A stretch of DNA of 64,000 bases, taken from NCBI RefSeq assembly GCF_003284965.1, contig NZ_QMEW01000012.1, positions 1 to 64,000 on the forward strand, written 5' to 3'. The notes under the pieces were generated by a model. The model did no database searches, was not told the origin of the DNA, and saw nothing but the letters and a program-made list of their open reading frames with translations. The position numbers and the translations under genes were made by a program. This DNA comes from Mycolicibacterium sp. GF69 (lineage in GTDB: Bacteria > Actinomycetota > Actinomycetes > Mycobacteriales > Mycobacteriaceae). This document shows positions 18,502 through 29,699 of this stretch, one piece after another; position 1 is the first letter of the stretch, and every line of letters starts with the position of its first letter.

Positions 18502-19790
18502 CAGGCGCCCTCCGCGCCGGTCAACTCGGGCTCCTCGGTCTCGCGCCAGTCGTGGGGCAGCAGGTGGTCGAGCACGTCGTCGACCGATACCGCACCCAAC
18601 AGGTGGTTCTGTTCGTCGACGACCGCCCCGCAGACCAGGTTGTAGGCGGCGAAGTAACGGGTCACCGCCCCCAGCGAATCCTCGGGCGACAGGTTGGGCA
18701 GGTCGGTGTCGACGATCCCGCTGACCAGCTCCGCCGGCGGCTCGCGCAGCAGGCGCTGCAGGTGCACACAGCCCAGATAGTGACCGGTGGGGGTGGCCGT
18801 CGGGGGCCGGGTGACGAACACCAACGAGGCCAGCGCGGGGGTGAGGTCGGGGTCGCGCACCCGTGCGAGCGCCTCGGCGACCGTGGTGTCCGGTGCCAGC
18901 ACGATCGGCTCTGACGTCATCAGACCGCCCGCGGTGTCGGGGGAGTGCGACAGCAGACGGCGGACATCCTCGGAGTCCTCGGGATCCATGCGGCGAAGGA
19001 ACTGCTCGGCGTCGGTCGGCGCCATCGACCCGAGCAGGTCGGCCGCGTCGTCGGGGTCCATCGCCTCGAGGACGTCGGTTGCCCGGTCGGCGGGCAACCG
19101 CCTGAGTACATCGAGCTGGTCATCCTCGGGCAGTTCCTGCAGGACGTCGGCCAGTCGCTCATCGTCAAGGGCGTTGACCACCTCGTATCGGCGCTTGGCC
19201 GGCAGCTCGCGGATGGCCTCGGCGACCTCGACCGCGCGCTGGCCCTCGAACTGCCCGAGCAGTTGCGCGACACCCTGGTCGGGCATCGCGAGTCCGGACG
19301 GCGTCAACCCGTGGACATGCTGCCAGTCCGCGACGTGCACGTTGCTGCGCCTGCCGAGCCGTCGATGCGAGCGGAGCGCGACCTTGGTGACCATCCAGTC
19401 GCGGGTCCGCGTCTGCTCGATTCCGAGGTCGACCACGATCACGTCGACATTCGCCAGCTGTGCCAGATCGGGATCGTCGACACGGACCCGCGTCTCGATC
19501 ACCTGCCCCAGCACGAGCACCTCGCCCGGGCGCTGCGCGAACCGGCGCAACGACACGCTGCCGGTAGCAAGCGTCACGGCACCGGGCTCGATCGATGTCA
19601 CCCTCAAAATCGGTACGAAAATCCTTCGCCGCGTGAGCAATTCGACAACCAACCCGAGCACGCGCGGTTGCTGGCGCACGAGACTGATGCTGACCACCAC
19701 ATCGCGGACGCGGCCGATGGACTCCCCGTCGGGGCCCAACACCACCATTCCCGCGAGTCGGGCCGCATAGACCCTGTGCACCGCCGCCAT
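18501..19790 (-). CDS. Soluble MgtE-N/CBS protein with PRC-barrel start
   Basis: 429 aa. A PRC-barrel-like N-terminus (LAGMVVLGPDGESIGRVRDVVV), an MgtE N-terminal helical superhelix (about 175-295: LPEDDQLDVLRRLPADRATDVLEAMDPDDAADLL repeats), then two CBS motifs (TSEPIVLAPDTTV and LPNLSPEDSLGAV). The Mg2+ channel domain of true MgtE is missing, so it is likely a Mg2+ or nucleotide sensor, perhaps acting on its coupled DUF1003 partner. ATG 19790 is 7 nt behind a TACCCT -10. Confidence 0.88.
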   Translation of the reverse strand: MAAVHRVYAARLAGMVVLGPDGESIGRVRDVVVSISLVRQQPRVLGLVVELLTRRRIFVPILRVTSIEPGAVTLATGSVSLRRFAQRPGEVLVLGQVIETRVRVDDPDLAQLANVDVIVVDLGIEQTRTRDWMVTKVALRSHRRLGRRSNVHVADWQHVHGLTPSGLAMPDQGVAQLLGQFEGQRAVEVAEAIRELPAKRRYEVVNALDDERLADVLQELPEDDQLDVLRRLPADRATDVLEAMDPDDAADLLGSMAPTDAEQFLRRMDPEDSEDVRRLLSHSPDTAGGLMTSEPIVLAPDTTVAEALARVRDPDLTPALASLVFVTRPPTATPTGHYLGCVHLQRLLREPPAELVSGIVDTDLPNLSPEDSLGAVTRYFAAYNLVCGAVVDEQNHLLGAVSVDDVLDHLLPHDWRETEEPELTGAEGA

Positions 19791-19797
19791 GACTCAA

Positions 19798-19803
19798 AGG
19801 GTA
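19798..19803 (-). promoter_or_regulatory. -10 element TACCCT for leaderless MgtE-like gene
   Basis: Minus-strand TACCCT, 7-nt spacer, then ATG 19790. The same bases on the plus strand form the AAAGGG ribosome site of the divergent CoA-ester lyase gene, so one short sequence serves both directions. Confidence 0.5.
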
Positions 19804-19809
19804 GAGAGT

Positions 19810-20784
19810 GTGGTTGTGGAAAACCGGTATCGACCCCGCCGAACGGTCCTGTCCGTTCCCGGGAGCAGCGAGAAGATGGTCGAGAAAGCGAAAACCCTGT
19901 CCGCGGACGAGGTGTTCCTCGATCTGGAGGACGCCGTCGCGCCGGAAGCCAAGGCCGAGGCCCGTACCCGGGTGGCGACCGCGCTGGCCGAGCCCGGGTG
20001 GGCCGGTCAGCTGCGCGGCGTGCGGGTCAACGACTGGACGACGCCGTGGACGCACGCCGACCTCATCGAAGTGATTTCCACCGTTGCTTCATCTCGGGAA
20101 GCGGCCTTGGACATCGTGGTGCTGCCCAAGGTCACCGATGCCGCCCACATCCAGGCGACGGATCTGCTGCTTACCCAGCTCGAGACGATTCACGGACTGC
20201 CGGTCGGCCGTATCGGGATCGAGGCGCAGATCGAGAACGCGCAGGGCCTCACCAACATTGACGCGATCGCAGCCGCGCCCCGCGTGCAGGCGCTGGTGCT
20301 CGGTCCCGCGGACATGGCCGCCAGCCTGAACATGCGCACACTCGAGGTCGGCGAACAACCGGAGGGCTACGACGTCGGCGATGCCCACCATCATGTGCTG
20401 ATGCGCATTCTCGTCGCGGCGCGAACACACGGCGTGCTCGCGCTCGACGGCCCGTACCTGAAGGTTCGCGACGTCGACGGGTTCCGCCGGGTGGCGGGTC
20501 GTTCGGCGGCGCTGGGTTACGACGGCAAGTGGGTGTTGCACCCCGACCAGATCGCTGCGGGCAACGACATTTTCAGTCCCCGGCAGAAGGATTACGATCA
20601 CGCCGAGTTGATCCTCGAGGCCTACGAATGGCACACCTCCCGCGCGGGCGGTGCCAGGGGTGCGGTCATGCTCGGCGACGAAATGATCGACGAGGCCAGC
20701 CGCAAAATGGCGTTGGTGATCGCCGGGAAGGGCCGTGCCGCAGGCATGCAACGCCAGAGCGAAGCGTTCCGCCCTCCGCAATGA
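19810..20784 (+). CDS. CitE-like CoA-ester lyase (HpcH/HpaI family)
   Basis: 324 aa. TIM-barrel of the HpcH/HpaI aldolase family with RRTVLSVPGSSEKMVEKA, EVFLDLEDAV (metal-binding Asp/Glu), EAQIENAQGL and WVLHPDQI. These match L-malyl-CoA / beta-methylmalyl-CoA lyases and malyl-CoA thioesterases, which split or hydrolyse 3-hydroxyacyl-CoAs. The exact substrate cannot be told. GTG 19810 has AAAGGG 8 nt upstream; the frame is open back to ATG 19789, which would overlap the divergent gene's start codon. Confidence 0.85.
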   Translation: MVVENRYRPRRTVLSVPGSSEKMVEKAKTLSADEVFLDLEDAVAPEAKAEARTRVATALAEPGWAGQLRGVRVNDWTTPWTHADLIEVISTVASSREAALDIVVLPKVTDAAHIQATDLLLTQLETIHGLPVGRIGIEAQIENAQGLTNIDAIAAAPRVQALVLGPADMAASLNMRTLEVGEQPEGYDVGDAHHHVLMRILVAARTHGVLALDGPYLKVRDVDGFRRVAGRSAALGYDGKWVLHPDQIAAGNDIFSPRQKDYDHAELILEAYEWHTSRAGGARGAVMLGDEMIDEASRKMALVIAGKGRAAGMQRQSEAFRPPQ

Positions 20785-20829
20785 CCCCGCTACCGGGCGG
20801 GCCGGCCCAGGCTCGATAGTGGATCAGTT

Positions 20830-20915
20830 CCGGGTGCTTCACGACCGCGAGGCCGCCGACGATCATGCCCGCCAATGCAATTGGGTAACCCTTCCTGTTC
20901 GGCGGGGTTGATCTC
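20830..20915 (-). pseudogene. Possible remnant coding fragment in the 20785-20946 spacer
   Basis: On the minus strand this reads PNRKGYPIALAGMIVGGL followed by AVVKHPELIHYR with G/C-rich third positions and a hydrophobic run like DUF4190 membrane proteins. It has no start of its own and is out of frame with the DUF4190 gene just upstream. It may be a decayed C-terminus of a related gene. The rest of the 162-bp spacer shows nothing definite. Confidence 0.25.
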
Positions 20916-20946
20916 ACCCGTTGGCGGGCGTTCGGACCGCTGCCGC

Positions 20947-21654
20947 TCAGGTGCCCAGCATCACGATCGTGAAGATGATGTTGAAGAGGAACGTCGCCGC
21001 ACCGACGGCGATACCGGCGATCGCCAACCCGCGGCCGCCCTCGCCCGAGTTCTTGATCTGGTTCAGCGCGATGATGCCCAGCACTATGCCGATGAGCGAG
21101 CCGATACCGCACAAGAGCCCGACCGCCGAGGCCACCAGCGAGCCGATGGCCAAGCCGTTCGTCTTGTCCTGCGCCGCCATCCCGTAACCGACGCCATAGC
21201 CGGGCGCGCCGTACCCGCCAGGCGCGCCGTACCCGCCAGGCGCGCCGTAGGGCGCCCCGTACTCGGGAGGCGTGCTGTAGGGCGGCGGCGGGTAGGCCTG
21301 GCCGAAGTTGGACGGGTCGGGATAGGGCGGAGGGTAGGCGCCCGGCGGCGCAGGTGGGTAGGAGCCCTGCGGAGGCGGGGGATAGGCCGGCGGGGACGGA
21401 TAACCACCCTGCGACGGCGGCGGCGGGTATCCGGACGACGGGTCGTACCCCGGCGACGTCCCGTACGACCCGCCGTAGGCGGGCGACTGGTAACCGGGTT
21501 GGTCGAAGGGCGGGTAGTCACCGGGTGGGGTCGAGCCCTGTGGCGTCGCCTGCTCGATCGGCGGGGCTTCATGCCCTGCCGACGTCGGCTCGGACGCACC
21601 CCCGTCGGGATCCGATGATGCGGTACGTGGTGCGTCGTCGCCGGGATTTGTCAT
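20947..21654 (-). CDS. DUF4190 membrane protein with Pro/Gly/Tyr-rich N-terminus
   Basis: 235 aa. Residues 1-160 are a disordered cytosolic stretch rich in PPGSYPPAPP- and GYGAPG-type repeats. Two membrane helices follow, separated by a short loop (LAIGSLVASAVGLLCGIGSL..., then GLAIAGIAVGAATFLFNIIFT), which define DUF4190. It corresponds to Rv1233c. Function unknown; such proteins often sit at poles or septa in actinobacteria (inference). The frame is open far upstream, but ATG 21654 lies 7 nt behind TAGGTT and gives a sensible MTNPGDD start. Confidence 0.85.
   Translation of the reverse strand: MTNPGDDAPRTASSDPDGGASEPTSAGHEAPPIEQATPQGSTPPGDYPPFDQPGYQSPAYGGSYGTSPGYDPSSGYPPPPSQGGYPSPPAYPPPPQGSYPPAPPGAYPPPYPDPSNFGQAYPPPPYSTPPEYGAPYGAPGGYGAPGGYGAPGYGVGYGMAAQDKTNGLAIGSLVASAVGLLCGIGSLIGIVLGIIALNQIKNSGEGGRGLAIAGIAVGAATFLFNIIFTIVMLGT
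21203..21249. repeat. 18-bp in-gene tandem repeat (2.6 copies)
   Basis: GGCGCGCCGTACCCGCCA repeats at 21203 and 21221 with a partial third copy to 21249. It encodes repeated GYGAPG in the DUF4190 protein. Copy number is likely to vary between strains. Confidence 0.8.
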
Positions 21655-21661
21655 GCTTGCC

Positions 21662-21667
21662 AACCTA
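21662..21667 (-). promoter_or_regulatory. -10 element TAGGTT for leaderless DUF4190 gene
   Basis: Minus-strand TAGGTT, 7-nt spacer GGCAAGC, then ATG 21654. Confidence 0.5.
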
Positions 21668-21762
21668 GCGCAATCGTCGGGCACGATTGAGGTCATCCTG
21701 ACGTTGTCCCCTATGGAGGCAGCAACATAGCGATTCGCGGTGAAGAGGGAGAAAGAGGACCG

Positions 21763-22287
21763 ATGACCAGCCCGTTTCAGCCTGGAGCAAATCCCGGCGC
21801 GACGCCCGGAAGCCCGAACCTGGGGCGCGGCCCCGCAGGTTTGCCCACGCCGCCGAAGGGATGGCCGATCGGTTCGTATCCGACGTACGCCGAGGCGCAA
21901 CGGGTCGTCGACTATCTGTCGGACCAGGAGTTTCCGGTGCAGCAGGTGACGATCGTGGGCGTGGACCTGATGCAGGTCGAGCGGGTCACGGGCCGGCTGA
22001 CGTGGCCCAAGGTGCTGGGCGGCGGTGTGTTGACCGGCGCCTGGCTGGGCCTGTTCATCGGTCTGATCCTCGGATTCTTCAGCCCCAGCCCGTGGGGAGC
22101 GCTCGCCACCGGCCTGATCGCCGGCGTGTTCTTCGGCCTGATCACCACGGCGATCCCGTATGCGATGGCGCGTGGCACAAGAGATTTCAGCTCCACGCTG
22201 CAACTGGTCGCAGGCCGCTACGACGTTCTCTGCGATCCGCAGAGCGCCGAACGAGGACGGGATCTGCTGGCGCGCTTGACCATCTGA
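21763..22287 (+). CDS. Small membrane protein of the general stress protein 17M type
   Basis: 174 aa, matching Rv1234. A Pro-Gly-rich N-terminus, a ferredoxin-like segment (PIGSYPTYAEAQRVVDYLSDQEFPVQQVTIVGVDL-type, about 35-70), then two adjoining membrane helices (about 88-130, rich in GLFIGLILGFF) and a short C-terminal domain. The layout is that of YflT/GSP17M-like proteins, of unknown role. A strong AGAGGGAGAAAGAGGA region precedes ATG 21763, so unlike its divergent neighbour it is translated with a leader. Confidence 0.82.
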   Translation: MTSPFQPGANPGATPGSPNLGRGPAGLPTPPKGWPIGSYPTYAEAQRVVDYLSDQEFPVQQVTIVGVDLMQVERVTGRLTWPKVLGGGVLTGAWLGLFIGLILGFFSPSPWGALATGLIAGVFFGLITTAIPYAMARGTRDFSSTLQLVAGRYDVLCDPQSAERGRDLLARLTI

Positions 22288-22346
22288 CGTTGCCCCAGTT
22301 TGCACGCGATTGCATAACAGTGCGCGACGCGCGCATCCGAGGTGTT

Positions 22347-22378
22347 GCAAACCACACCGTTGTCGCAATACGGTTTGC
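22347..22378 (+). promoter_or_regulatory. Inverted repeat upstream of lpqY
   Basis: GCAAACC (22347-22353) and GGTTTGC (22372-22378), 7-bp perfect arms with an 18-nt centre, 62 bp before lpqY. Several TTGCA-type motifs lie nearby (about 22300-22315). It could be the operator of a sugar-responsive repressor for the trehalose importer; no regulator gene is in the window. Confidence 0.35.
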
Positions 22379-22401
22379 GCGCGGGAGGTTCCCGCACGTG
22401 A

Positions 22402-24796
<2,395 letters not shown>

Positions 24797-24797
<1 letters not shown>

Positions 24798-25642
24798 TGG
24801 CCGAGCGGGTCGGTGCGACGCGGGCGACCGGTTGGACCGTCATCAACATCCTGGTCGTCATCTACGCGCTCTTTCCGGTGCTGTGGATCCTGTCGCTTTC
24901 GCTGAAGCCAACGTCAAGTGTCAAGGACGGCAGGCTGATTCCCGCCCAGATCACCTTCGACAACTACAAGGCGATATTCGCCGGGGGCAGCAACGGGGCC
25001 TTCACGTCGGCGTTGATCAACTCCATCGGCATCGGTTTGATCACCACTGCCATCGCGGTCGTGATCGGCGGCATGGCCGCATATGCGGTCGCGCGGCTGG
25101 ACTTCCCCGGCAAGCAGTTGCTGATCGGTGTCGCGCTGCTGATCGCGATGTTCCCCCACATCTCGCTCGTCACACCGCTTTTCAACATCGAGCGCGCCGT
25201 CGGCCTGTTCGACACCTGGCCCGGCCTGATCATCCCGTACATCACGTTTGCGCTTCCGCTGGCGATCTACACGCTATCTGCGTTCTTCCGGGAAATCCCC
25301 TGGGACCTCGAGAAGGCGGCCAAGATGGACGGCGCCACACCGGCACAGGCGTTCCGCAAGGTGATCGCGCCGCTGGCCGCGCCGGGCATCGTCACCGCAG
25401 CGATCCTGGTGTTCATCTTCGCGTGGAACGACCTGCTGCTGGCGTTGTCGCTGACCGCGACCGAACGAGCGATCACAGCCCCGGTGGCCATCGCGAACTT
25501 CACCGGGAGTTCGCAGTTCGAGGAGCCGACCGGCTCGATTGCGGCGGGCGCGATGATCATCACCATTCCGATCATCGTCTTTGTTCTGATCTTCCAGCGA
25601 CGAATCGTCGCCGGACTGACCTCCGGCGCGGTGAAGGGGTAG
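24797..25642 (+). CDS. sugB: Trehalose ABC importer permease SugB
   Basis: 281 aa, six membrane helices of the MalG type. EAA loop [20 protein letters not shown] with PLAAPG near residues 173-198. ATG 24797 overlaps the sugA stop by one base. The frame is open further upstream inside sugA, but only this start gives the expected N-terminus before the first helix ([20 protein letters not shown]). sugC follows after 4 nt. Confidence 0.95.
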
Positions 25643-25646
25643 GGCC

Positions 25647-26861
25647 ATGGCCGAGATTGTGTTGGACCGGGTGACGAAGAGTTACCCCGACGGCTCGGGA
25701 GGAGTCAGGGCGGCCGTCCACGAGCTGTCGGTCACGATCGCCGACGGCGAGTTCATCATCCTTGTCGGCCCGTCGGGGTGTGGAAAGTCGACCACCCTCA
25801 ACATGATCGCGGGTTTGGAGGACATCACGTCGGGCGAACTGCGCATCGGTGGCGAGCGCGTCAACGAGAAGGCGCCCAAGGATCGCGACATCGCGATGGT
25901 GTTCCAGTCCTACGCGCTGTATCCACATATGACGGTTCGGCAGAACATCGCGTTTCCGCTCACGCTCGCCAAGATGAAGAAGGACGATATCGCGCGTAAG
26001 GTCGACGAGGCCGCGAAGATTCTCGACCTGGGCGGCCTGCTGGACCGCAAACCGGGTCAGCTCTCCGGCGGTCAGCGCCAGCGCGTCGCCATGGGCCGGG
26101 CGATCGTACGCAATCCCAAGGCCTTCCTGATGGACGAACCGCTGTCGAACCTCGATGCCAAGCTGCGTGTGCAGATGCGCTCGGAGATCTCGCGACTGCA
26201 GGACCGGTTGGGTACGACCACCGTCTACGTCACCCACGACCAGACCGAGGCGATGACGCTGGGCGACCGTGTGGTGGTGCTCCTGGCCGGGGTGGCCCAG
26301 CAGATCGGTACCCCCGAGGAGCTCTACAACCGGCCCGCCAACCTGTTCGTCGCCGGCTTCATCGGTTCGCCTGCGATGAACTTCTTCCCGGCGCAGCTCA
26401 CCGACATCGGTGTGCGGTTGCCGTTCGGCGAAGTCACGCTCACCCAGGAAGTCCACGATCTGCTTGCCCGGCAGAACGCACCGGCCGATGTGATCGTCGG
26501 TATCCGGCCCGAACATTTCGAGGACGCCGCGGTGCTCGACGGGTATGCGCGGATCCGCGCCCTGACCTTCGACGTGACGGTCGACATGGTCGAGTCGTTG
26601 GGCGCCGACAAGTACCTGCACTTCAAGACCGAGGGCGCCACGGCCCGTTCGGCTCAGCTCGCCGAACTCGCCGCCGAGTCTGGAATCGGTGAAAACGAGT
26701 TCGTGGCAAGGATTTCCGTCGAATCGTCGGCCCGGCAGGGTGAGGTGATCCAGTTGGCGTTCGACACGTCGAAGCTGGTGATCTTCGACCCCGGCTCCGG
26801 CCGGAACCTGACCCTGCCGGACAGCACGCCGACCGAACCGTCTGCGCCACCCGCCGGGTGA
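25647..26861 (+). CDS. sugC: Trehalose ABC importer ATPase SugC
   Basis: 404-aa MalK/UgpC-type ATPase. Walker A GPSGCGKST (41-49), Q-loop FQSYALYP, signature LSGGQRQR, Walker B AFLMDEPLSNLDA and H-loop THDQ are intact. The C-terminal TOBE/OB regulatory domain (about 240-390) is full length. Drives trehalose uptake with LpqY-SugAB. Its stop overlaps the next gene by GTGA, an extra coupling not seen in H37Rv as I recall. Confidence 0.96.
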   Translation: MAEIVLDRVTKSYPDGSGGVRAAVHELSVTIADGEFIILVGPSGCGKSTTLNMIAGLEDITSGELRIGGERVNEKAPKDRDIAMVFQSYALYPHMTVRQNIAFPLTLAKMKKDDIARKVDEAAKILDLGGLLDRKPGQLSGGQRQRVAMGRAIVRNPKAFLMDEPLSNLDAKLRVQMRSEISRLQDRLGTTTVYVTHDQTEAMTLGDRVVVLLAGVAQQIGTPEELYNRPANLFVAGFIGSPAMNFFPAQLTDIGVRLPFGEVTLTQEVHDLLARQNAPADVIVGIRPEHFEDAAVLDGYARIRALTFDVTVDMVESLGADKYLHFKTEGATARSAQLAELAAESGIGENEFVARISVESSARQGEVIQLAFDTSKLVIFDPGSGRNLTLPDSTPTEPSAPPAG

Positions 26862-27451
26862 TCGACGTCCCGGCGGAGGTCCGCACCCACCTGCGCGCGC
26901 ATTTCGCCCGGCGCGGCATCGAGTCCGATCCCGACGAGGCCAGCGTCACGTTCCTGGGTACCGAGACGATCAACGTGCTGCGCTTCGGCCCGGCCGCCGA
27001 CGGCGTCGTGCACTACGTGTCGCTCGGTTGTTCACGCCACCCGATGTTCGACCCGACCGAGATGGTGACCGACGTGCTGCACGGTCCCCGTGCGGAGGTG
27101 ACCGTGGCGTTGCGCGGACCATCGCCGCGGGGGTTGTCCCGGTCGATCGCGATCGTCGCGGCCGCGCCCGCGGTGGAGGGGCTCGTCCTGGAACCGGATG
27201 CGCTGATCGACTTGGAGTCACCCCTGTGGGAGGAGGCGCCGTTCACCGCGTTCCTGTTGAGCGCCAGCGGAATCGACGATGTCGCGCTGGCTGCACCGCT
27301 GGAGCCGGTGAAAGTACTGGCCGCGACGCCGATTACCGCCACCGAAGCCGCGTGGGTCCGGCTCAAGGGCGCCGACGCGATGCGCGAGGCCTGGCAGCAG
27401 GACCGCGTCGACGTGCTCGACCCCGACCGCCGGGCGGGCGAGCCCAGCTGA
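26858..27451 (+). CDS. Suppressor-of-fused (SUFU) domain protein
   Basis: 197 aa, soluble, no signal peptide. The fold is recognisable from the VLRFGPAADGVVHYVSLGCSR start and MTEMVTD-like EMVTDVLHGPRAEVTVALRG, typical of bacterial SUFU-domain proteins (family also found with polymorphic-toxin immunity proteins). Its role is unknown. GTG 26858 overlaps the sugC stop by GTGA, so it is translated only behind the importer genes. It lies between sugC and corA, where M. tuberculosis has no gene. Either an accessory gene inserted cleanly into the operon or a lineage-specific partner of trehalose recycling. Confidence 0.72.
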   Translation: MIDVPAEVRTHLRAHFARRGIESDPDEASVTFLGTETINVLRFGPAADGVVHYVSLGCSRHPMFDPTEMVTDVLHGPRAEVTVALRGPSPRGLSRSIAIVAAAPAVEGLVLEPDALIDLESPLWEEAPFTAFLLSASGIDDVALAAPLEPVKVLAATPITATEAAWVRLKGADAMREAWQQDRVDVLDPDRRAGEPS

Positions 27452-27463
27452 CCGCCGCGAGAC

Positions 27464-28558
27464 TCAGAGCCAGTTGTTGTGGCGGAACGTGCGATACAGC
27501 AGCGTGCACACCATCGCCATCAGCAGCAGCACCGTCGGATAGCCGAACCGCCAATCCAGTTCCGGCATGTGGTCGAAATTCATTCCGTAGATACCCGCGA
27601 TTGCGGTGGGCACCGCCGCGATGGCCACCCATGCCGAGATCTTGCGCATGTCGGTGTTCTGCTGCATCGCGACCTTGCCGAGCGCGGCCTGCACCAGTGA
27701 GCTCAACATGTCGTCGTAGCTGGTGATGCGGTCGGAGGCCTGGGTGTTGTGGTCGAGCACGTCGCGCATGTACCTACGGACCTCCACCGAGATCACGTCG
27801 TTGTGGTCGGTCATGATGCGCTGGAGGGCCAGCGTCAGCGGGCTGACCGACCGGCGGAGTTCGACGACTTCACGCTTGAGCAGGTAGATCCACTCGATGT
27901 TGGTCTGCCGGTTCGGCGAGAAGATGTCCTCTTCCATCGTGTCGATGTCGGTTTCGATGAGATCGGTGACGTCGAGGTACGAGTCGACGACGTGATCGGC
28001 GATCGCGTGCATGACGGTATAGGGGCCGAGCTCGAGAAGCGCGGGGGAGGCGTCCAACCGCGCGCGTACCTCGGCCAGCCCGCTGTGCTCGCCGTGGCGG
28101 ACCGTCACGACGAAGTTCTCGCCGGTGAAGATCAGGATCTCGCCGGTCTCGACGATCTCGCGCACGTTGGCCACCGACTCGTGCTCGACGTAGTTGACGG
28201 TCTTGAGCACCAGAAACAGCGTGGTGTCGTAGCGCTCCAGCTTCGGCCGCTGATGTGCGTGCACCGCGTCCTCGACCGCCAGCCTGTGCAGGCCGAACAC
28301 GTCACCGACCGCCTGCATCTGGTGCTCGTCGGGCTCGTGCAACCCGATCCAGACGAACGCGTGCCTGCCTTCACGTTCGAGCTCGCGCACCTTGTCCAAC
28401 GCCGCCGCGTGGGTGTACTTGCCGGGTAGCCGCGCGCCCTCGCAGTAGATGCCGCAGTCGACCATCGCGCGGTCCACCGGCGCATGGCTGTTCGCCGCGG
28501 GTTCGGCGCCGTGCTTTCCCTTCGCCGGAGGGCGAGGTAAGGCGCGGAACGACGGCAT
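27464..28558 (-). CDS. corA: CorA family Mg2+/Co2+ transporter
   Basis: 364 aa. A long cytosolic alpha/beta funnel domain, then two C-terminal membrane helices with the GMN selectivity motif (GIYGMNFDHMPEL) between them and the basic end FRHNNWL. Forms a pentameric divalent-cation channel. ATG 28558 is chosen from GGGAGGG 7 nt upstream; the frame is open to 28726, into mdh on the other strand. Matches Rv1239c (366 aa). Divergent from mdh. Confidence 0.95.
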   Translation of the reverse strand: MPSFRALPRPPAKGKHGAEPAANSHAPVDRAMVDCGIYCEGARLPGKYTHAAALDKVRELEREGRHAFVWIGLHEPDEHQMQAVGDVFGLHRLAVEDAVHAHQRPKLERYDTTLFLVLKTVNYVEHESVANVREIVETGEILIFTGENFVVTVRHGEHSGLAEVRARLDASPALLELGPYTVMHAIADHVVDSYLDVTDLIETDIDTMEEDIFSPNRQTNIEWIYLLKREVVELRRSVSPLTLALQRIMTDHNDVISVEVRRYMRDVLDHNTQASDRITSYDDMLSSLVQAALGKVAMQQNTDMRKISAWVAIAAVPTAIAGIYGMNFDHMPELDWRFGYPTVLLLMAMVCTLLYRTFRHNNWL

Positions 28559-28694
28559 CGGGTCACCCTCCCGGGACGGGCGCGGCGCGAGTTCTCGGCC
28601 GGGGTCGATGCTACGCGGCTGACCGTCGGGGCTGCCTGCTAGTTTCGTCCCCGAACCCAAACGGGCAACGCAATCCGTCCAAGGAGCATCTGAC

Positions 28695-29684
28695 GTGAGC
28701 ACAACTCCCCTCAAGGTCGCCGTCACCGGTGCCGCCGGCCAGATCTGCTACAGCCTGCTGTTCCGCCTCGCGAGCGGTTCACTGCTCGGCCCGGACCGGC
28801 CGATCGAGCTGAGGCTGCTCGAGATCGAACCGGCGCTCAAAGCGCTCGAGGGCGTGGTGATGGAGCTCGACGACTGCGCGTTCCCGCTGCTCGCCGGGGT
28901 GGAGATCGGCGCCGACGCGAACAAGATCTTCGACGGTGTGAACCTGGCGCTGCTCGTCGGCGCGCGGCCGCGCGGCCCTGGCATGGAGCGCAGCGACCTG
29001 CTCGAGGCCAACGGCGCGATCTTCACCGCCCAGGGCAAGGCGCTCAACGCCGTCGCCGCCGACGACGTGCGGGTCGGGGTGACCGGTAACCCGGCCAACA
29101 CCAACGCGCTCATCGCGATGACCAACGCCCCCGACATCCCGCGCGAGCGGTTCTCGGCGCTCACCCGCCTGGACCACAACCGGGCGATCAGCCAACTGGC
29201 CCGGAAGACCGGTGCCGAGGTCACCGACATCAAGAAGATGACGATCTGGGGCAACCACTCGGCCACCCAGTACCCCGACGTCTTTCACGCCGAGGTCGGC
29301 GGCCGCAACGCCGCCGAGGTGGTCAATGACCAGAACTGGATCGAGAACGATTTCATCCCGACCGTGGCCAAGCGCGGCGCCGCGATCATCGACGCCCGCG
29401 GCGCCTCGTCGGCGGCGTCCGCCGCCTCGGCGACCGTCGACGCCGCCCGCGACTGGCTGCTGGGCAGCCCGGCCGACGACTGGGTGTCGATGGCGGTGGT
29501 CTCCGACGGGTCCTACGGCGTACCGGAGGGCTTGATCTCCTCGTTCCCGGTGACGACGAAGGACGGCAACTGGTCGATCGTGCAGGGTCTGGAGATCGAC
29601 GACTTCTCTCGCACCCGCATCGACAAGACGACCGGTGAACTCGCCGACGAACGCAAGGCGGTCACGGACCTGGGCCTGATCTGA
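28695..29684 (+). CDS. mdh: Malate dehydrogenase
   Basis: 329-aa NAD-dependent type 2 malate dehydrogenase of the TCA cycle. Rossmann start [21 protein letters not shown], substrate Arg loop [24 protein letters not shown], catalytic Asp-His pair (TRLDHNRA and [11 protein letters not shown]) are all present. GTG 28695 has AAGGAG 10 nt upstream. A malic enzyme gene follows 50 bp downstream with its own leaderless promoter, so malate oxidation and decarboxylation genes sit together. Confidence 0.96.
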   Translation: MSTTPLKVAVTGAAGQICYSLLFRLASGSLLGPDRPIELRLLEIEPALKALEGVVMELDDCAFPLLAGVEIGADANKIFDGVNLALLVGARPRGPGMERSDLLEANGAIFTAQGKALNAVAADDVRVGVTGNPANTNALIAMTNAPDIPRERFSALTRLDHNRAISQLARKTGAEVTDIKKMTIWGNHSATQYPDVFHAEVGGRNAAEVVNDQNWIENDFIPTVAKRGAAIIDARGASSAASAASATVDAARDWLLGSPADDWVSMAVVSDGSYGVPEGLISSFPVTTKDGNWSIVQGLEIDDFSRTRIDKTTGELADERKAVTDLGLI

Positions 29685-29699
29685 GGCGTGCGGGCGATT

